A stretch of DNA of 28,535 nucleotides from the NCBI GenBank assembly GCA_003243255.1, contig QFQM01000041.1, positions 1 through 28,535 on the forward strand. The letters are read 5' to 3'. The notes below the pieces were generated by a model. The model saw only the letters and a program-made list of their open reading frames with translations. It had not been told where the DNA came from and did not search any database. This DNA is from Flavobacterium psychrophilum (GTDB lineage: Bacteria; Bacteroidota; Bacteroidia; Flavobacteriales; Flavobacteriaceae). Both the position numbers and the translations under genes were made by a program. Shown one piece after another: positions 9,670 to 17,900 of the stretch; positions within the stretch are counted from its first letter, which is position 1, and each line of letters begins with the position of its first letter.

Positions 9670-10638
9670 CTAGTCAGTGAGTAAAATTCGGGAATGGCAA
9701 GATGGCCGCACATCACTTGATTTCCGTAGGTCACGAACGATGTTAATCCTCTTTAACCACCTGTCAGTTCCATCGAATCTTGGCTTGAATCCCACTCTAC
9801 CGTGTACGACCCTGTAGTTATCAAGGATACAGCAGTCGCCCGGTTCTAATACGAGAGCTCTCAAGCTATTATTGATTTGTGAGACGATTTCCTGAAGCGC
9901 ATCTCTTGCCTCGCTATCAGATGGGTCGGTAACCATAAAAGCCGGATCAATCCGCAGATATGGATTGCCTGGATTACCAAACAAGACACTCACCTTTGAG
10001 CCTTTTGAAAATCGCCCCCCACTAAAATTCTTATCAGGGAGAAAGGTATATCTGTCCGAAAATAAGATTTTACGCATGTCCGGTGCGAGATCAATATCTC
10101 CAATAGAACCGACCTGCGTTTCTACCCGATCCGGGTTTCGAAGGCACATCAATAACAAATGATCCGGCCGATAAGGATGAAATGCTTCTTCGACGTGCCA
10201 TTCAAGATTGGCTACACTTCCTGTACTCAATTGTTCGTGTTCGCTTCCTTTGATCGGGACAATATCATTTACCAGATCACCATCTCTTTGCGAGCTCCAG
10301 CCAATAGGGTCACCTAGAAAGGAGCCTATCAGAGCGAGTAGAATTTCTTCTCGACTGGCGTATTTGTTTCCTGTCAGAATTTGTGTTGGAGTTGGGCCGA
10401 TCTGACTATCGTCAACATTGATTCCCTTGATCAGGCAGGCACCATAACCGTCTTCGTTATACTTGAATGCATTAAGAAATCGAATAAGGCGCTCCGGCAT
10501 ACTTTTCTGGTGGAGCATCAACTCTTCTATAAACGAAGAATCATTTATTGATTTCCTTTTGGCAATAAGTTTTGTGAGCAATCCTTCGACTTCGGCCAAC
10601 TCGCCATTCAAAAAATTAAATGTTTCCAAATCAGTCAT
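9670..10638 (-). CDS. Fe(II)/2-oxoglutarate-dependent amino-acid hydroxylase (clavaminate synthase-like; AsnO/VioC group)
   Basis: 322 aa, the usual length for amino-acid beta-hydroxylases that supply NRPS building blocks. The metal triad is visible: H148-V-E150 in LEWHVEEAFHPYRPDH, and distal H279 in NYRVVHGRVG. R293 (DRWLKR), 14 residues later, fits the 2-oxoglutarate carboxylate ligand. The H148 to H279 distance of 131 is close to that of AsnO (His155/His287 from memory) and shorter than in VioC. Expected reaction: beta-hydroxylation of a free or carrier-bound amino acid with O2 and 2-oxoglutarate. The Asn-type adenylation domain in the plus-strand NRPS makes L-Asn the favoured substrate; Orn, Lys or Arg are alternatives because the cluster also has Orn-like modules. 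It is the first gene of the minus-strand NRPS operon, 2 nt before the Thr NRPS. The family is clear; the substrate is inferred. Confidence 0.9.
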   Translation of the reverse strand: MTDLETFNFLNGELAEVEGLLTKLIAKRKSINDSSFIEELMLHQKSMPERLIRFLNAFKYNEDGYGACLIKGINVDDSQIGPTPTQILTGNKYASREEILLALIGSFLGDPIGWSSQRDGDLVNDIVPIKGSEHEQLSTGSVANLEWHVEEAFHPYRPDHLLLMCLRNPDRVETQVGSIGDIDLAPDMRKILFSDRYTFLPDKNFSGGRFSKGSKVSVLFGNPGNPYLRIDPAFMVTDPSDSEARDALQEIVSQINNSLRALVLEPGDCCILDNYRVVHGRVGFKPRFDGTDRWLKRINIVRDLRKSSDVRPSCHSRILLTD

Positions 10639-10828
10639 TTGTAAAATCGTCTTTAAAAACTTGTCTAGTTGTTCTAACTACGGATTTAGCAAAATCGTAT
10701 ACCCCGAAGCCAACTTTTAAGGTCAACGTTTTGACGCACGTTCATACCGGCTTGTCGCAGCTGTACTTGCGTCACGGTCGGCTAATAAACGGCGAGGATT
10801 CTTTATGATTTCAAACAAACATTACAAG

Positions 10829-10853
10829 TCAAAGTTTCATTTTGAACTTTCGA
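10829..10853 (-). promoter_or_regulatory. Operator-like interrupted palindrome, copy 1
   Basis: On the minus strand the site reads TCGAAAGTTC, spacer AAAAT, GAAACTTTGA: 7 of 10 arm positions are Watson-Crick complementary. It shares 17 contiguous identical bases with copy 4 (24974-24998). It lies about 190 bp upstream of the hydroxylase start. It is one of four related intergenic sites in the window, probably the target of a dimeric regulator. Confidence 0.6.
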
Positions 10854-10905
10854 AGCCACCACCGAATATTGTTAAAGCACTATACGTGTTGTATCTCGCT
10901 CTTTG

Positions 10906-10931
10906 ATCTATTTCAAAAATAGATTTTTTTT
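10906..10931 (+). terminator. Intrinsic terminator-like hairpin with T-tract, no plus-strand gene upstream
   Basis: ATCTATTT, loop CAA, AAATAGAT is a perfect 8-bp stem that runs directly into eight Ts on the plus strand. This is the shape of a Rho-independent terminator, although the stem is AT-rich. No plus-strand gene precedes it, so it either ends a small unannotated transcript, blocks antisense reading, or is chance. On the minus strand, after the carbamoyltransferase, the hairpin lacks a U-tract. Confidence 0.4.
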
Positions 10932-11037
10932 CTTAAAAAGAAACAAATTCCACATGGATAGTTAAAAGCTTAATGCATATCGTTTATTGTGTTTGAAAGT
11001 TCTTCTGTACAACACCGTCCAATCACCTATTCTTAAT

Positions 11038-12972
11038 TTATGGCTCAAGACAGACCAATCTTTTTCCCCAAAGATCGAACAAGGTACTCAGTATGCTCGC
11101 CTTTTTCCGGACACTATAATTCGATGCTTTTAACTTTGCTGAAATAGGTCGCTTGTGATCCTTCTTTTGAAGTAATTTAAAAATTTCCTCTTCAACCTGT
11201 ATCTTCACATTATTGTAAGTATTAGTGATCCAGTAAGTATGCAATGGTATTCCAAGTTCATGCGACGATATTCGACATAGACGAATGTAGGGAGGAAGCT
11301 TCACGCGAAGGTTAGCCAGCGTCCTGTTCGACTTTCGCTTCTTACGAACAATAAAATCTCCTACAGCAAGGTAATCGATCCCAGTGGTCAAAAAACAGAC
11401 AATCGAATCTCTCACCGAGTCCACGATCGGCTCGGCATTGTTGTTGAAGGAAGTATTCAGCAAAACAGGTATATCAGAAATTTTCTTAAACTCACTTATC
11501 AATTTCCAATACCGTGGATTGTGTTCGAGTGAAACTGTTTGAACCCGAGCTGTCCTATCCACGTGAGTGACCGCACCCAACGCCGCTACTTGATTCGATT
11601 TTACTTTTAGAATAAAGGTCATGAAAGGAAAGTCTGTCGTAGGTGCCTCGAAATATTCGGAAAGGTGTTCACGAAGAACACTGGGCGCAAAGGGGCGAAA
11701 TGCTTCCCGCTTTTTCACCATCGCATTGACCCTTTCCTTGTTACTGGCATGAGTAGGGTTGGCAAGAATGCTCCTGTTCCCTAAGGCCCTTGGTCCAAAT
11801 TCAGATCGTCCCTGTATCCATCCAACCACATTATTTTCTGCCAATAGATGAGCCACCTTCTTCTCGATATCTGCTAACTCTTCAAAGGATATTAAGTCGC
11901 TCCATTTAGATAACTCCTCTACTATAGCAGCATTATCACCAATATCTTTTCCAAGATACAAATGTTGAACTCTATCGATTGGCCCATTTCTTTGCTGAGC
12001 GCAGGCAGCAAATGCAGAGCCAATAGGCAAGCCGCTATCATTAGCAGCGGGAAAGACAAACACGTTATCGAAAAGCCCGCTATTCATGATATTCCCATTC
12101 ATTGTACAATTAAGCGCAACACCGCCTGCCAGCCCCAAGTTTCGGCAGCCCGTCTTCTTCGCGAAATGTCCCAAGATATGCATTACAATCACCTCAAGCG
12201 CTTCCTGAAGAGATGCAGCAATATCCTTGTGGTCCTGTGTTAGTGTATCCTCAAGGCCAATCGTTCGAATCATAGTAAGATCATCAACTTTGTCGCGACT
12301 GATGGAAAATTCTCCTTCTGGCAGCAAGGTGTAGAACGACTGAAACAGTTGTCGATATTTCGATGAATCGCCATAAGGAGCAAGCCCCATTACTTTATAA
12401 TCGTCGAAGAATTTAAAGCCAAGAATCATTGTGACCATGCTATAAAAATGTCCAATCGATTGCCCGATATTGTAGTTATGGATCGAGGCGATCTTACCAT
12501 CGACTCCATGAAACACCCTTCCACTATATTTTCCCCCGTCACCATCAAGGGTGAGTAAAAGGCATTCATCGAAAGGAGCTGAGTAATAAGCAGATGCCGC
12601 ATGTGAATAATGATGATCGAAAAACAAAAACTTATCGTGATTCACCGCCTTTCCGAACTCATCCTTCAGAAAATGACTAAGAAACTCCCGCGCAGAAAAT
12701 GGCTTTAGCATCGCATCTGCTTCATTTTCTTCCTGGCTTATAGCAAAATAGTCAATGTCATCAATGGAAATGCCAGCAAAGTCAAGACAGGCTCGAATAG
12801 CATTGACTGGTGCTTTATTAGTGTGCTTAATACGATTGAGTCGTTCCTCTTCAAAACCACAAACAACCTTACCATTATCCACCAGAACAGCCGCAGCATC
12901 ATGGAAGCTGGTGTAGCCGATTCCAGTTTCATGCATAAGATCCGAACTTCCGTGCATGCCAATAATCTTCAT
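11038..12972 (-). CDS. O-carbamoyltransferase, NodU/CmcH (TobZ-like) family, 644 aa
   Basis: Transfers a carbamoyl group from carbamoyl phosphate, through carbamoyl-adenylate, to a hydroxyl of a natural product. The N-terminal Kae1-like part shows FHDAAAVLV (from residue 23), EEERLNRIKH (about 41-50), the metal-binding HHYSHAASAYYSAPF (H120, H121, H124), LTLDGDGG, and GLAGGVALNCTMNG. The C-terminal part shows the family signatures GRSEFGPRALGNRSI, REAFRPFAPSVL and LNTSFNNNAEPIVDS. The length is slightly over the usual 560-600 aa because of a basic C-terminal extension of about 80 residues. The GT2-like gene lies 65 nt upstream on the same strand, so the two are probably one operon. In this context the acceptor is likely a hydroxylated residue (hydroxy-Asn or Thr) or a sugar on the peptide; the acceptor is inference, the family is clear. 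Confidence 0.93.
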   Translation of the reverse strand: MKIIGMHGSSDLMHETGIGYTSFHDAAAVLVDNGKVVCGFEEERLNRIKHTNKAPVNAIRACLDFAGISIDDIDYFAISQEENEADAMLKPFSAREFLSHFLKDEFGKAVNHDKFLFFDHHYSHAASAYYSAPFDECLLLTLDGDGGKYSGRVFHGVDGKIASIHNYNIGQSIGHFYSMVTMILGFKFFDDYKVMGLAPYGDSSKYRQLFQSFYTLLPEGEFSISRDKVDDLTMIRTIGLEDTLTQDHKDIAASLQEALEVIVMHILGHFAKKTGCRNLGLAGGVALNCTMNGNIMNSGLFDNVFVFPAANDSGLPIGSAFAACAQQRNGPIDRVQHLYLGKDIGDNAAIVEELSKWSDLISFEELADIEKKVAHLLAENNVVGWIQGRSEFGPRALGNRSILANPTHASNKERVNAMVKKREAFRPFAPSVLREHLSEYFEAPTTDFPFMTFILKVKSNQVAALGAVTHVDRTARVQTVSLEHNPRYWKLISEFKKISDIPVLLNTSFNNNAEPIVDSVRDSIVCFLTTGIDYLAVGDFIVRKKRKSNRTLANLRVKLPPYIRLCRISSHELGIPLHTYWITNTYNNVKIQVEEEIFKLLQKKDHKRPISAKLKASNYSVRKKASILSTLFDLWGKRLVCLEP

Positions 12973-13037
12973 ATTTAAAATATTAAAAACAACTTCGAAC
13001 TATGTTTGTAAGAATAGCAATGGACTGCGCCTTGTAT

Positions 13038-13805
13038 TCAATATCCTCTAGCGTGATACCTTTGGCTATTCTCTACACGCTTCAGTAACTCATTCTTCAA
13101 TCGACAAAAAAAACTTGTCTCACACGCCAACTCTTCACCCTGCATTAACTTCGATCCATAATCAAAAGGAGCATTCTTAATTCTCATAACAATTTCGGCA
13201 GCAGCCCTAGAGAGCTCGTGAGCACCAGTAGGTTTTCGCTTCTCTACACAAAGATAAGAGTTAGTTACTCCAATAACATTTTCATTCATAATCAGGCTAT
13301 CCACAAACGATTCATCTCCAAATCGAAAATGAGTTGATACCGCCCATTTTCTCAGAAGCACCTCGCTTCTCAAGACGAGTGAATTCCGATTACATTGGTC
13401 ATTGTAAAGGTACGCAATGCCTGAGTGATCCTCGAACACAATGCCTCCGATAACCATGGATGCGTTGTGATTCCCCGATTCAAGTGCCGTGAGTTGTAAG
13501 CGAAGGCGCTCAGGATGCCACCAAACCCCATCGCTCCAGGAGGTGATGTTTGCACCCCTCGCCGCGTTCACAGCAAGCTGAAATCTTTCTAGGTTTGAAG
13601 ACTGGCTTGTCGCAACGATGGACTTCAAAGGCCATTGCCCATAATCCGTCAATATCTTTTCCCTGTAACACTCCTCTCCAATTATCAGTAGCTCCTTGTC
13701 CGGATAATCCTGATGAACAAAGCAATCCATCGTTCTTTCAATGATTCCATCATTACTCAGGACATAAATACATGAAACCACCTTTAAATGCCGATTATTT
13801 ATCAT
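13038..13805 (-). CDS. GT2-like glycosyltransferase-fold protein with degenerate DxD site, 255 aa
   Basis: The N-terminus VVSCIYVLSNDGIIERTMDCFVHQDYPDKELLII has the pattern of the GT-A nucleotide-sugar fold (in GT2: ...TYNR...L..AI.SVL.QTYP..ELIIVDD). The region SWSDGVWWHPERLRLQL (residues 89-105) aligns with the usual WDDDDWHHPDRL, so the acidic DxD metal site is reduced to S91-D92-G93-V94. The aspartates after the third strand are also replaced (IIGEECY). At 255 aa it is about normal for a small GT2 domain. It is the first minus-strand gene at the divergent promoter and precedes the carbamoyltransferase by 65 nt. It may be metal-independent, an inactive partner, or a decaying gene. The fold assignment is moderately sure; no activity is claimed. 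Confidence 0.7.
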   Translation of the reverse strand: MINNRHLKVVSCIYVLSNDGIIERTMDCFVHQDYPDKELLIIGEECYREKILTDYGQWPLKSIVATSQSSNLERFQLAVNAARGANITSWSDGVWWHPERLRLQLTALESGNHNASMVIGGIVFEDHSGIAYLYNDQCNRNSLVLRSEVLLRKWAVSTHFRFGDESFVDSLIMNENVIGVTNSYLCVEKRKPTGAHELSRAAAEIVMRIKNAPFDYGSKLMQGEELACETSFFCRLKNELLKRVENSQRYHARGY

Positions 13806-14055
13806 TTGCGCTTATAAATTCCCTTTTCTTGTCACTATATCCGACTTAAATATTTTGTTAGCATCCAGTAAAAATAACCCTCAACACGATCACAATATCA
13901 ACCCAATACTCATATGGTTCACTATCCATGGGGTTACATTTTTTTTTAAATGAACCGATTAGAATATAAATAAAATTAACATCTTTATTCCGACTTGCAA
14001 CAGTACCGCTAATCAAAAGTTCAAAAAGAACCTTCGAAACTTAACTTTTTATACA
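13806..14055. promoter_or_regulatory. Divergent promoter region between the GT2-like and sulfotransferase genes
   Basis: This 250-nt AT-rich spacer separates the leftward and rightward halves of the cluster and must carry promoters for both. It includes a long T-rich run near 13940-13950 and operator-like site copy 2 (14013-14037), which lies 19 nt before the sulfotransferase start codon. I see no confident TAnnTTTG box in the plus direction. Confidence 0.5.
14013..14037 (+). promoter_or_regulatory. Operator-like interrupted palindrome, copy 2
   Basis: Reads TCAAAAGTTC, spacer AAAAA, GAACCTTCGA; 8 of 10 arm positions are complementary, and the core GTTC-AAAAA-GAAC is a perfect inverted repeat. 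Over its first 17 bases it matches copies 1 and 4 at 15 positions. It lies in the divergent promoter region, so it could act on both directions. Confidence 0.6.
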
Positions 14056-14733
14056 ATGCTTATCTCTCATTCAAAACAATTTATTTTTATTCACATTTTC
14101 AAAGTCGCTGGCACCAGCATTGAATCTGCCCTTGAACGATACAATAACGAGTCTTTCAGGTTGTCAAGTATGAAAGACAAATTTTTGCTATTACTTGGAA
14201 TCTATCCGCGGGTATATGGACGCAGCCTGACTTGGGGACACCAGGCAGCCATAGAAGTACGGGCCATGTGTCCAACTAACATGTTTAGAACGTACTTTAA
14301 ATTTTGCTTCGTCCGAAATCCATATGATTGGATGATCTCTCTATATTTTTACATGAAAAATGATCCAACCCATCCTGACAATGACTTGCAATGCGAATGG
14401 ACTCTCAAAGAATATATTATATGGCACATCGAAAACAGAGCCCCGCAAAATTTCTTTGTGTTCGACGCACTCGGCAACAAACTCGTTAATTTCGTCGGGC
14501 GCTATGAAAATTTACAGACTGACTTCGATAAAATTTGCGACCATCTAAAAATAGAACGCATCGGTTTAAAAAAAATGAACAAGTCTAAGCATGATCACTA
14601 CGCCAAATACTTTGATTCTGAATTGGAAGAATTAGTATATCGTGGGTTTAAAAAAGATTTCGAGCTATTCGGATACAGCCGCCTCATAACTAACGCGGAA
14701 ACGAATTTGGCAATAGCCGACGACAAAGTATAA
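14056..14733 (+). CDS. PAPS-dependent sulfotransferase (Sulfotransfer_2-like), 225 aa
   Basis: Transfers a sulfuryl group from 3'-phosphoadenosine 5'-phosphosulfate to an alcohol or amine acceptor. The 5'-phosphosulfate loop is visible as FIHIFKVAGTSIESAL with K16, a variant of the HIPKTGGTS signature. The 3'-phosphate element is FCFVRNPYDWMISLY with R87. The length of 225 aa is typical of small bacterial members. No signal peptide or membrane segment is evident, so it probably acts in the cytoplasm. It is the first plus-strand gene after the divergent promoter and precedes the FAAL-NRPS. A stand-alone APS kinase at 25542-26150 can supply its donor. The acceptor is unknown: Thr or hydroxy-Asn hydroxyl, a sugar, or less likely a peptide nitrogen as in monobactams. 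Family confidence is high. Confidence 0.87.
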   Translation: MLISHSKQFIFIHIFKVAGTSIESALERYNNESFRLSSMKDKFLLLLGIYPRVYGRSLTWGHQAAIEVRAMCPTNMFRTYFKFCFVRNPYDWMISLYFYMKNDPTHPDNDLQCEWTLKEYIIWHIENRAPQNFFVFDALGNKLVNFVGRYENLQTDFDKICDHLKIERIGLKKMNKSKHDHYAKYFDSELEELVYRGFKKDFELFGYSRLITNAETNLAIADDKV

Positions 14734-14975
14734 AACTTCATCGCACGATTTGATAATCCATTTCATTAACACTTCATACTATCGGTGAAATGATTTATGC
14801 TAAAAAAATCTCTTAGCCTTGGCTATTATCTAATTGAACAGGATAGAGACTTTTCCCGTAAAAAGATTTGTGTATATTCGGAAAACTGAACGTATCAAAA
14901 CAAAATCGAATCGAAGGTTCAAAATGGACTTCCGATTAAAAATCAAAAGAGAAGTTATTTTCTTTCAGAATCATT
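14734..14975 (+). promoter_or_regulatory. Leader/promoter region of the FAAL-NRPS gene
   Basis: This 242-nt non-coding spacer holds a TATATTCG box at 14873-14880, which fits the Bacteroidota -7 pattern TAnnTTYG, with only a weak T-rich -33 partner. The operator-like palindrome copy 3 lies downstream of it (14911-14935). If the box is used, the palindrome would be in the 5' leader, about 40 nt before the start codon. Confidence 0.4.
14911..14935 (+). promoter_or_regulatory. Operator-like interrupted palindrome, copy 3
   Basis: Reads TCGAAGGTTC, spacer AAAAT, GGACTTCCGA; 7 arm positions are Watson-Crick complementary and two more could form G-U pairs in RNA. Its first 17 bases match copies 1 and 4 at 15 positions. 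It ends 40 nt before the FAAL-NRPS start codon, so it may be an operator or a leader hairpin. Confidence 0.6.
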
Positions 14976-17900
14976 ATGTCAACCGAGAACCTTGCTTTGT
15001 TACTTTCAAAACACCGGTTTTCCCAAAAGGGGATCCATTTCATCACTAGTTCAACGGAAGAAGGCTTCCTTTCTTACAAAGAACTTTTTCATGAATCCAC
15101 GACAGTTGGGACACGACTTAACAATGCGGGTATCCAATCTGGCGAGCTTGCTATCCTTCAATTTGAGGACAACAGGGAGTTCATTGTAACCTTCTGGGCG
15201 TGTATTCTAAAGCAAATTATCCCTGTACCCCTCGCATGGGCACAGAATGAAGAATCTAAAAGAAAACTTATTAATGTATGGAAAACCTCTGGCTTCGTAC
15301 GGATCCTCACGTCACCGTCCCTCATCAACAGGATCAACAATTTAACGTTGGAAGAATCCGAATTTACCGAGGATAAATATTTACAATCGCTAGTGGCTGT
15401 CGACTTTAGTTCCAGCGTAGACGGGAGTACAGGTATTGAAGACAAAGAGGCACAGCCGGACGACGTCGCCTTCGTACAATTCTCTTCCGGTTCAACAGGA
15501 AACCCGAAAGGGGTAATGCTTACACACAAAAATGTGATAACAAATGTATTGGATATCATTAAAAGATCAGGTCTGAGCGAGGACGACAAACTCTTGAACT
15601 GGATGCCTCTTACACATGATATGGGTTTGATCGGATTTCATCTTACAGCACTCTCCTGCGGCACATCGCAATTCATTATACCCACCTCTGTCTTTATACG
15701 CAATCCAATGCTATGGATGTCGTCCGCGAACAAGCATAGAATCACAGTCACTTATTCTCCAAATTTTGGTTATCAATATTTTCTCCTCAATTACGAAGAC
15801 GTTCGCAATTCTTCATGGAATCTCTCGTCTCTTCGTATTATTTACAACGGGGCAGAGTCCATCTCACACTTGTTGTGCGAAAAGTTTCATCATCATCTCA
15901 AGAAGTACGGCCTCTCCGAGACGGCCATATTACCTGCATACGGGCTCGCCGAGGCATCGGTTGCTCTTGCCTTGTCATCACCGGGGGGTCAACTCAAGTG
16001 CATTACACTAAATCGTAACAAGTTAGATATAGGTCAAAAAGTGATACCTGATTCAAACGGAGCCACGTTTGTAGAAATTGGAACTCCGCTTGATAGCTGC
16101 CAGCTATTGATTGTAGACAATGACGGCAATGAATTGCCATCAAATACCATTGGACATATTGTTGCTAAGGGAAATAACTTATCACAAGGATATTTAAACA
16201 ACACGACCGACACTTCAAACCTGTATACATCCAACCTGTGGCTGAAAACAGGAGACCTGGGTTTCATTTCGGAAGGGCGACTTACCGTAACTGGAAGGTT
16301 CAAGAACCTGCTCATACACAACGGTCAGAACTTTTATCCTGCAGACATTGAACGCGTATTGTCAGTAATCCCTGAATGTGATCAAGGAAAGGTTGCTGTT
16401 ACCGACAACGGCAATTCTAATGGGCAGGATCGAATAGTAGTTTTTGTTCTCTATAAAGGATCCATTTCCAATTTTCTTCCGATTGCCACTCGGGTCAAAG
16501 AAATCTTATTAACCCATTTCGGATTCAGCGATACCATTGTAATTCCAATTAAACGAATTCCCAAAACCACAAGCGGGAAAGTCCAGCATTTCAAACTCAG
16601 AGAACAATATATACATGGTTTCTATGAAACTGAACAAAGGCAAACCGAAGCGAGGTTGCAGGTCACTGTTCCGCCTGTCTCGGAATATGAAATCTCAAGC
16701 AAGCTTACAACCATCGTTCGTGATGTTACTGGCCAACATGTTCCCCTCGACTCGTCTTTCTTTGAAATTGGCCTAAGCAGTATGCAATTATTTGCGCTTT
16801 CTGCCAAATTGAAAGATTCTTTTGGCCAAGGCATTGCGATCGTGGAGTTGTTTCGCAATTCTTCTATCAGGGCGCTATCAAAGATCATTTCATCAAATAA
16901 TGCTACCCCACCAGCGGCGATCGACAACGCAACAAATAGCCGTCAATATCCTGTATCTCCGTCGCAGCAACGACTATGGTTGATCAATCAGCTAAATTCA
17001 TCGCCCACATTCAATGTACCAATTTTACTAGAATGGTCGGGAAAATTCGATCCTATCCGTTTTCAAGATGCGTTAAATACACTCATTAATCGTCATGAGA
17101 TACTAAGGGTCAGCATTATCAATGAAGATGGCAGGCCATTTATGTTCATTAACGACAGTAAAAATGACGTAATTGTTTGCTATCATTCCAATTTCCTCCC
17201 TGAAACATTACAGAAGGCTGCATCTATCACCTTTGATGATCTTACTGGCCCTTTATTTCGACTTGATGTGTACCACATAAGTGCTGAAAAAGTGAAGATC
17301 CTTTGGAACTTTCATCATATTATAATAGATGGGACATCGTTAGTATCGTTAGTAAAGGAACTTCTCACAGTTTACCATCAACCTAGCTCCGTCAGCGAAC
17401 TCCAACCACGACGGTATATAGACTATTCCGAATGGATCAATGATTCATTTGACAGAGATTGGGCTATTAAAAGCCGTAAATATTGGCATGCGCTATTGCG
17501 AGAATCAAATTCCTTCGACTTACCTGTATGTTTTCCACGCCCCAAAATCAGAAGCCAGGAATCAGGAACATGGGCAATCGACTTTCCTGCCAGAACATAC
17601 AAAGGGCTAAAGCGCCTTGCCGCGAATCATCAATCCACACTCTTCACCTCGTTATTCACTCTTATAAACACCCTACTGTATCGATGGACTGGTTTGCGGG
17701 ATATTATAACGTTGACATTGGTTAGCGGAAGACCTAATGAAACATTTGGTCATACTGCTGGATACTTTCTTAACACTCTTCCGATACCATTAACCATCGA
17801 TCCAACCAAAAATATTGGAGAACTGATCGATATGGCTAAGACCATTCTGACAAATAGCTTTGAGCATCAGCTATATCCCTTCGACTGGATGGTTAACGAC

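Larger units (their letters stand above)
10639..11037. promoter_or_regulatory. 399-nt gap: promoter region of the hydroxylase-NRPS operon
   Basis: This non-coding stretch separates two minus-strand transcription units, so it must hold the promoter for the hydroxylase-NRPS operon. Two structures are visible: a 25-bp palindromic operator-like site (10829-10853) and a plus-strand terminator-like hairpin (10906-10931). I could not place a convincing -33/-7 promoter pair. Short open frames here do not look coding. Confidence 0.5.

Noticed and set aside
10919..10948. TTTCTT/AAGAAA inverted repeat as terminator of the carbamoyltransferase
   Set aside because: On the minus strand no U-tract follows the stem, and it overlaps the T-tract of the better plus-strand hairpin.
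12974..12998. Possible fifth copy of the 25-bp palindrome just upstream of the carbamoyltransferase start
   Set aside because: The right arm matches 8 of 10 positions, but the left arm only about 5 of 10 and the spacer differs; not distinguishable from AT-rich background.
14056..14733. Reading the locus as a monobactam pathway because of Thr NRPS plus sulfotransferase
   Set aside because: No specialised thioesterase for beta-lactam closure is visible, the Thr module is not terminal, and FAAL, carbamoyltransferase and glycosyltransferase point to a lipopeptide; kept only as a possible mode of sulfation.
15158..15589. 143-aa open frame on the minus strand
   Set aside because: It lies entirely inside the FAAL domain of the plus-strand megasynthase, which has unambiguous motifs; it is a shadow frame, as are the other short frames overlapping the NRPS genes.
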